Assembly (NCBI GenBank): GCA_963921195.1
Contig: OY992537.1
Location: 992,001 to 1,056,000 of the forward strand
Source: Pegoplata infirma
Taxonomy: Eukaryota > Arthropoda > Insecta > Diptera > Anthomyiidae
Length of the DNA stretch: 64,000 nucleotides
Direction: 5' to 3'
Shown here: piece after piece, positions 59,110 to 64,000 of the stretch
Numbering within the stretch: the first letter of the stretch is position 1
How the letters are laid out: every line of letters starts with the position of its first letter
Notes under the pieces: model-generated
What the model was told of the DNA's origin: nothing
Seen by the model: only the letters and a program-made list of their open reading frames with translations
Database searches by the model: none
Program-made: the position numbers and the translations under genes

Positions 59110-59380
59110 TGCTAATTTTTTTTTTAACAGGGACAAGTCAAAGTGAGGTAAGAGTGGGTAAATGTGTGTGGGATTTGGGGGCGCCAACAGAGTTGATGGA
59201 TTTTTGGCGTCCATGGTTGGGCGGGCTACATAGGGGACCGAACACCATGTTCCCCGTTGAGTATAGAGTTAAGTTTGTTTGTTACTTTTTATTTGTGCTT
59301 GTCCCTGGGCTGTAGTGGTGGTTTGGAACCGTCCCTGGAAGTGCCGTTGAGCTGGCTGTCAACTACCCCACGTAACAAAA
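59110..59380. other. GC-richer island, unidentified
   Basis: About 250 bp much less AT-rich than its surroundings. The plus frame is open through GVALITS-free text such as DFWRPWLGGLHRGP; on the minus strand it reads AGTTGACAGCCAGCTCAACG. I recognise no family. It may be the tail of a retrotransposon or another foreign fragment. Confidence 0.35.
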
Positions 59381-60010
59381 ATATAGTAAAGTCACGAGAA
59401 TTCCTTGATAGTTTTATCGCGTCAAAAAAGTTATAAATTTATAATTTTACGAAGCCTATTGAAATTGGAAAAAATCGGTCCATGTTTAGACTTAGCCCCC
59501 ATACAAACGTCCCTTTATAATTTGGCTCAAATTACTCTAATAACCGTATTATAATAGGTATTTCGAAACTTGGCAAGCAAACATATTTTGTATTCATAAA
59601 TCGTCATTCCAAATTCGGATAAGTTATTTTTGTAGTATCCATACAAACCATCCCGGTATTCACATAAATCCCTCAAAATTCATGAAAATAGGTATTATTT
59701 GATCACAATTTTGTTTGTAGATATCAAACGTGTTATTTGGTGGCATAATCAATTCTGAATATAATTGGATCATTTTTATACTTAGCCCATAAAAAAGATT
59801 CTCCCCATACTCAGTAAAATTGGCCTATTGACAACGCAAATAAGCCAATTTCACTCAAATTTTGTTTGTGGGTGTTTTCTACACTTATTAAATATCTAAC
59901 GAAGATAAATACAATCGGTCTTTGTTTGGACTTGGAACCAATTTTTCGGAAAACACTGGTGTGGGGTATCATATGGTCGGTCTTGACCGACTATAATTTT
60001 CTTACTTGTT
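59381..60010 (-). repeat. Dispersed repeat with ACAAGTAAGAAA end
   Basis: The right end read on the minus strand is AAACAAGTAAGAAAATTATA, GTCGGTCAAGACCGACCATA, TGATACCCCACACCAGTG, similar in plan to the 38656 family. GAAGCCTATTGAAATTGGAA at about 59450 matches the minus strand of 23150-23265. 58329-59110, just before it, shows nothing I recognise. Confidence 0.6.
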
Positions 60011-60436
60011 TTTTATTATTTTTGTTTAAAAAATGAAACAGATTTATTTTAGAAAAAGTTCAAAGTGCTGCACTTGGAAAGGTGGTCCCCAACGGCCCCG
60101 TCGTCACCTCCCACAAAACCAGCCCGTCAAAATTGCAATTTTTTTAGCACTTAAATGCATAGCGTACCATGTATCGTACATGTCTTTAATTATATGAAAG
60201 TCGAACAAAATCATGTTTCTAAACGCTTTAAATTAAAGTTGACACTATATCTTTTCATAAAAATTCCGTTTCAGATATCCTACGATTTAATTAAGTTACC
60301 TGGAAGCTGTCAAAGTGGTCAAATGCACTTTTTGAACAAATTTCCAAATGTGATGTTCAATAGTGAAAAAGCTGTTAATAATATTTATTAATCGTGTTGA
60401 AACGAACATGGACTTTCTTTAGCTTATTATAATGAG

Positions 60437-60925
60437 TAGGGATGAGATTTGTCGATAGTCAAAAAACGATATCGACCAATTATCTTTCCGTATCAAGAAA
60501 TTTACGTTAAAATGGCATCGATTTGTTTTTGCATATTTTGGTGAAAATGCATATTTTTGCATATTTTTGCATATTTTAGTTTTAAGTGCATATTTTGTGC
60601 ATATTTCTAACTTTTAAGTGCATATTTTTGCATATTTTGGTATAATTTAGCAAAAACACAAGTTTAAATTTATTTTTTAAAAATCTATTTTAAATTCTAA
60701 AAATTTATTTTGTAAACAAAAAAAAACCTTTTTTTAATTAATTTTTTTGTTGCTTATATAAAGTTTTAAATCTTATTATTTAAGTCCGGTATTATTTTTC
60801 GCTTTGAAAGAAGTTTTTCGTATGAAAATAAAATTTTTATTGTGCACTTTTTATTTTTTTAGTGCATATTTTGGATTTTTTAGCGCATATTTTCGATTTT
60901 TTAGTGCATGAAAATCTCATCCCTG
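60437..60925. mobile_element. hAT-type TGCATATTTT-array element
   Basis: Ends TAGGGATGAGATTTG and AAAATCTCATCCCTG; exact duplication ATAATGAG (60429-60436, 60926-60933). TGCATATTTTTGCATATTTT and TTTAGTGCATATTTTGG words cluster near both ends. Fragments of the same family lie at 40990-41110 and 41465-41550. Confidence 0.9.
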
Positions 60926-61094
60926 ATAATGAGCATTGTTTTGCACCATATATGGTACACATCAGAAATGGTCGTTTTTCCGCTTTTCCTTGAAACTGGG
61001 CATTTCCCAGCAAAATTAATATCCAATTCGTTTTTAACGAGCGATTTTACATACGGGTAGCTTGGTCTCCATGTTGGGAGCTGACCTCATGCAT

Positions 61095-61277
61095 TTAAGG
61101 GTTAAATTTATTTTTACATATTGGTGGGTATAAAAGATTTTGCACAGCCGATTGTAACACTTTCACTTGTTTTTGTTGCCCTTCTGTTTTGTTTGCTGAT
61201 TCTAAATGTTTTAAGAACTTAAACATTTGTAGACTATCTCTAAATGCCGTAAGCAACGCTGACATTAAAATAATCAA
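61095..61277 (-). CDS. Candidate coding exon, unrecognised
   Basis: Open for 60 codons on the minus strand with varied composition: LLTAFRDSLQMFKFLKHLES and EGQQKQVKVLQSAVQNLLY. A TTTTAATGTCAG acceptor precedes the coding-looking part (from about 61263) and GTAAAA follows Y-P-P-I. It could be an upstream Pvf exon, but direct joining to 47022 would create a TGA, so at least one more exon would be needed. Weak evidence. Confidence 0.25.
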   Translation of the reverse strand: MIILMSALLTAFRDSLQMFKFLKHLESANKTEGQQKQVKVLQSAVQNLLYPPICKNKFNP

Positions 61278-61290
61278 GTAAATGGTATTA

Positions 61291-61434
61291 TTATGTCTGT
61301 TCGTTTACCTTACTACAATCTACTCATTTTTACTATTTTTACTACAGCTGGAAATTTTCAGTACAAAAAGTAAACAAAAATTTCCCGTTGTAGTAAAAAT
61401 AGTAAGAAATTTAAGTAAACGAACAGACCTATTG
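61291..61434. repeat. Small inverted repeat with TGTCTGTTCG ends
   Basis: TATGTCTGTTCGTTTAC at the left mirrors GTAAACGAACAGACCTA at the right; TTTTTACTATTTTTACTAC and its reverse lie just inside. Related to 38430-38620. Confidence 0.65.
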
Positions 61435-62139
61435 TTTCCATTCATAATTTGAATATTTAGCAAAACTCTGATTAATTTTTTACTAAAAAATAAAAAGTGT
61501 TTTATTCTACGTTTAATATATTAAATTTTAAGTAGGTTCATTCTAGCTCGAGGTCATTATTTCTTTTACTAATTAAAACTATTCTATTCTTTTCAAATAA
61601 TTGTCAAGAATATTATTTTTCTGCTTTAAATTTATTTATGTTGGTCATTTTTGCAAGACTTAGTCGACACGTGTTTCGGAATTTGTCAGATTCCATTGTC
61701 AAGACTATTTAGCAAATATAAAAACCCATGTAGTATACAAGTAGCAAAGCACTGTTTTTCTTCTCCTAATTCACAATGAGGATGGATTTTAATATGTATT
61801 AATATTTTTGTTTGAGCATAAGTGATGTGTCATTAAAATTCTCTGTGCTACTTGTAATCGCAAAAATATGGTAAACATAAATAAATTTAAAATAAAATAA
61901 AAAATTTCTTGAAATTTATTCTATGAGAATATCATAGTTTTAATTAGCGAAAACTTTCCAAAAAATTTTCCAGAAATTTATGTTTAGCAATCACTGTTTT
62001 TAAGAAAAAACAAAAAACAAGGAAAAATTACATCTGCTTTTTGTAAATGTAGCTGTAGATAATTACACATATCATACTTGTATTTCGACAAAATTACAAA
62101 AAATAAAAATCTTGAAAATTACATTGCAATTATATTTGG

Positions 62140-62325
62140 TTACGAGGCAAACATTTTTGTTTGTGATCCCAGTTCATTGTCAATACCACATGTTGTTGTT
62201 GTTGTCTTGTGACAATTGCCAAGAAGAAACCCGGCAAATACACACAATAAAATACCGGTAGTTAACACAATAATGATGATGATAATTACAAATGAATTTA
62301 CTTTGCAGAAAAATATAATATACAA
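62140..62325 (-). CDS. Candidate exon with a membrane helix, unrecognised
   Basis: Minus-strand frame with no ATG before the hydrophobic run FVIIIIIIVLTTGILLCVFA, then GFLLGNCHKTTTTTCGID and a TAA stop. CCTATTCAG upstream could be an acceptor, so this could be the last exon of a membrane protein whose body lies at higher coordinates. The simple runs (ATC)n and (ACA)n make chance openness possible. Confidence 0.25.
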   Translation of the reverse strand: MYIIFFCKVNSFVIIIIIIVLTTGILLCVFAGFLLGNCHKTTTTTCGIDNELGSQTKMFAS

Positions 62326-63409
62326 AAAGAGTTTTCCCTGAATAGGTGTTGTAAAAGCCTAAACAAAAAAAGTCAGTGTTGAGAAAACTAAACTTATTTG
62401 CTACAATTGAAAAACAAGGACAATATCATAAGCCAAGTCTTCGCATAACAGCGATATATCCAGGATCTTGAAAAGGAGAGGCATAACTCCAAACAAAATT
62501 TTTAATCATCGCTGATAACTTTTCTAATCAGACTACTAAAAAGGACTTGATTTTAGATAAAATTTTTCTTTCTGATTCTAAATCATTTCGTTATTGAGAA
62601 ATTTGAGTTTGAAAAATTATGATATACCTTCTTATCACTTTTCTATCTATAGATTCGAAAAAACGTCATTTAGAATCTTTAAGATGTTTCTGTTTTTGAG
62701 TAACTTGTAATTGAAAATGTATCCATTTATATTTAAAGTACATTCATACAGACCCAGTTGAAACCTCTTATTTTCAGTTTAAAAACTTTTCCGTTCACAC
62801 CCGAAGTTTTTGACGTACATATTTATGTTTTAAAAATTTTTCGAGCAGAATTTTGACATTTTGCGCATTAAAACAGGCAGATTTAATTTATAAAATCGTT
62901 TTTTGTGGCAATAATTGATCGAAAAATATTGTTTAATGGTTGTTTTTTTGTGGACATTTTTAAAAATTATTTTTTATTTTAACACTTCAATTTATTTTTC
63001 ATTCTTTTTGCAGTTATAAAAAAGAGTAAATTAGGAAACTTAAAAGGTTTTAATCGTTCTTCGTTGAAACCATATTATAAAAAGGTTTCAATTTGTGTAG
63101 AAAAATACGAATTTTCAAATAAGGTTCGGAACGAAACCTCGTAAAACGGGGGTTCGATGCCAATCTGAACGTAATATTACATCAAATTCATAAAACTATT
63201 CAAAATTTATTGTTTTTATTTGTTGGCAGGTTAAATATTGTCCTTTCTCGTGTGTTCATATCACTCGTAGTTATCGAGTGATATTAAAAATTACATTTTT
63301 AACTTGATTTTCGCAAAATTGTTCTTAGGTATCCCAAGTACATTTTCATAAATAAACATTTCTGGTGGTGGCGTGTTCTGAGGTACCATGTGAGGATTTT
63401 TATATAAAA

Positions 63410-63760
63410 AGTCTCGAGATCTAAGATTTTTTTTATAGAAAAATCTCAAAACCCTTTAAGTTTACTTTAGAAAAATTGTGTTAAAATCTGATATACATAT
63501 ATTTTTTTTATCAAAAAGTGTTTAAGAATCTGAACATTTTTCATAGAAAAACTTTTCAGAATCTGAGAATTTTCTACAGAAAAAAAAAATATCTCAGAAT
63601 CTGAGACTTTTAAATAGATAAAGTTTAGTAGAGTCATTAAAAATTATTTTGGTCAAAATTCAGAAAAAAAATATCTCAGAATCTGAGACTTTTAAATAGA
63701 TAAAGTTTCGTAGAGTCTTTAAAAATTATTTTGGCTTAAAATTCATTAAAAAATAAACAT
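63410..63760 (+). repeat. Tandem repeat with TCTCAGAATCTGAGA core
   Basis: Two nearly identical units of about 92 bp (AAATATCTCAGAATCTGAGA, CTTTTAAATAGATAAAGTTT, GTAGAGTC, AAAAATTATTTTGG at about 63585 and 63670) preceded by looser copies. Confidence 0.7.
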
Positions 63761-63781
63761 TTTTTTTTTTTTTAAACAATG

Positions 63782-63960
63782 AACGACACCTATAGATATT
63801 GGTATCCTGTTTCCTGATCTACCATCCAAATTTTTGTAGCAAGTATCGGTTTTGAGATATTAGTGATTTAAACGTCAAAGAAACGCTATAATAGAGCGCT
63901 TTTGGGGCCCCACTAGTTATTGTTATGGAGTTGTTAAAATAAAAAATCACGGCTGACATA
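63782..63960 (+). repeat. Dispersed repeat, copy C (runs toward window end)
   Basis: TATAGATATTGGTATCCTGT, CATCCAAATTTTTGTAGCA and TTTTGAGATATT follow the order of 51490-51570 and 44861. More diverged than A and B. Confidence 0.55.
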
Positions 63961-64000
63961 CTGCAGATCCTCTCTTTATGAAATTTTTGACATCTTCATT

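Noticed and set aside
61095..61110. Direct splice from the 61095-61277 frame to the Pvf exon at 47022
   Set aside because: The visible GTAAAA donor leaves one T, which with GA at 47022 would make a stop codon.
1..64000. Bacterial or organellar origin, CRISPR or operon features
   Set aside because: Spliced animal genes, fly-type transposons and no repeat-spacer arrays.

Overview
The window looks like nuclear DNA of a higher fly (Diptera, Brachycera, probably a calyptrate such as a blow fly or house-fly relative). It is very AT-rich, its protein-coding exons are separated by GT-AG introns, and the non-coding space is packed with short non-autonomous transposons. Three protein genes can be supported. 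No rRNA gene, CRISPR array or ordinary free-standing tRNA gene was seen.

Layout. (1) 1-22,525, plus strand: twelve exons encode 4,346 residues of an axonemal dynein heavy chain. Only the extreme N terminus lies outside the window. Motor, stalk and C-terminal motifs match the inner-arm I1 beta chain (human DNAH2, Drosophila kl-2). All exon phases agree and no stop interrupts the joined frame. (2) 22.7-30.4 kb: intergenic DNA made almost wholly of nested miniature transposons. (3) 30,725-32,305, plus strand: a complete two-exon UDP-glucuronosyltransferase (506 residues) with its own TATA box. (4) 32.4-37.9 kb: more nested repeats. (5) 47,022 down to 38,114, minus strand: the last three exons of a secreted PDGF/VEGF-family growth factor (fly Pvf type). 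They include a small terminal exon and a 6.5 kb intron that holds a decayed Tc1 transposon. (6) 47-64 kb: repeats, one low-repeat stretch (48.3-48.96 kb) that may be regulatory, and two weak candidate exons on the minus strand.

The dynein would drive sperm or sensory cilia, the transferase would conjugate sugars to small lipophilic compounds in the ER, and the growth factor would signal through a receptor tyrosine kinase. Nothing suggests that the three genes work together.

The most unusual content is the repeat fraction. At least eight insertions have hAT-like ends and flanking 8-bp duplications that can be read directly, five of them exact. Several of these families have interiors that are little more than one short motif repeated in both orientations (TCACG, TGCATATTTT, GGTACAATT, TTGATTCAAATCAA). 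Other groups with TA or TTA/TAA duplications are also present, and some share this design. They are inserted into one another several layers deep. One 1.3 kb hAT insertion in a dynein intron is an almost complete foldback.
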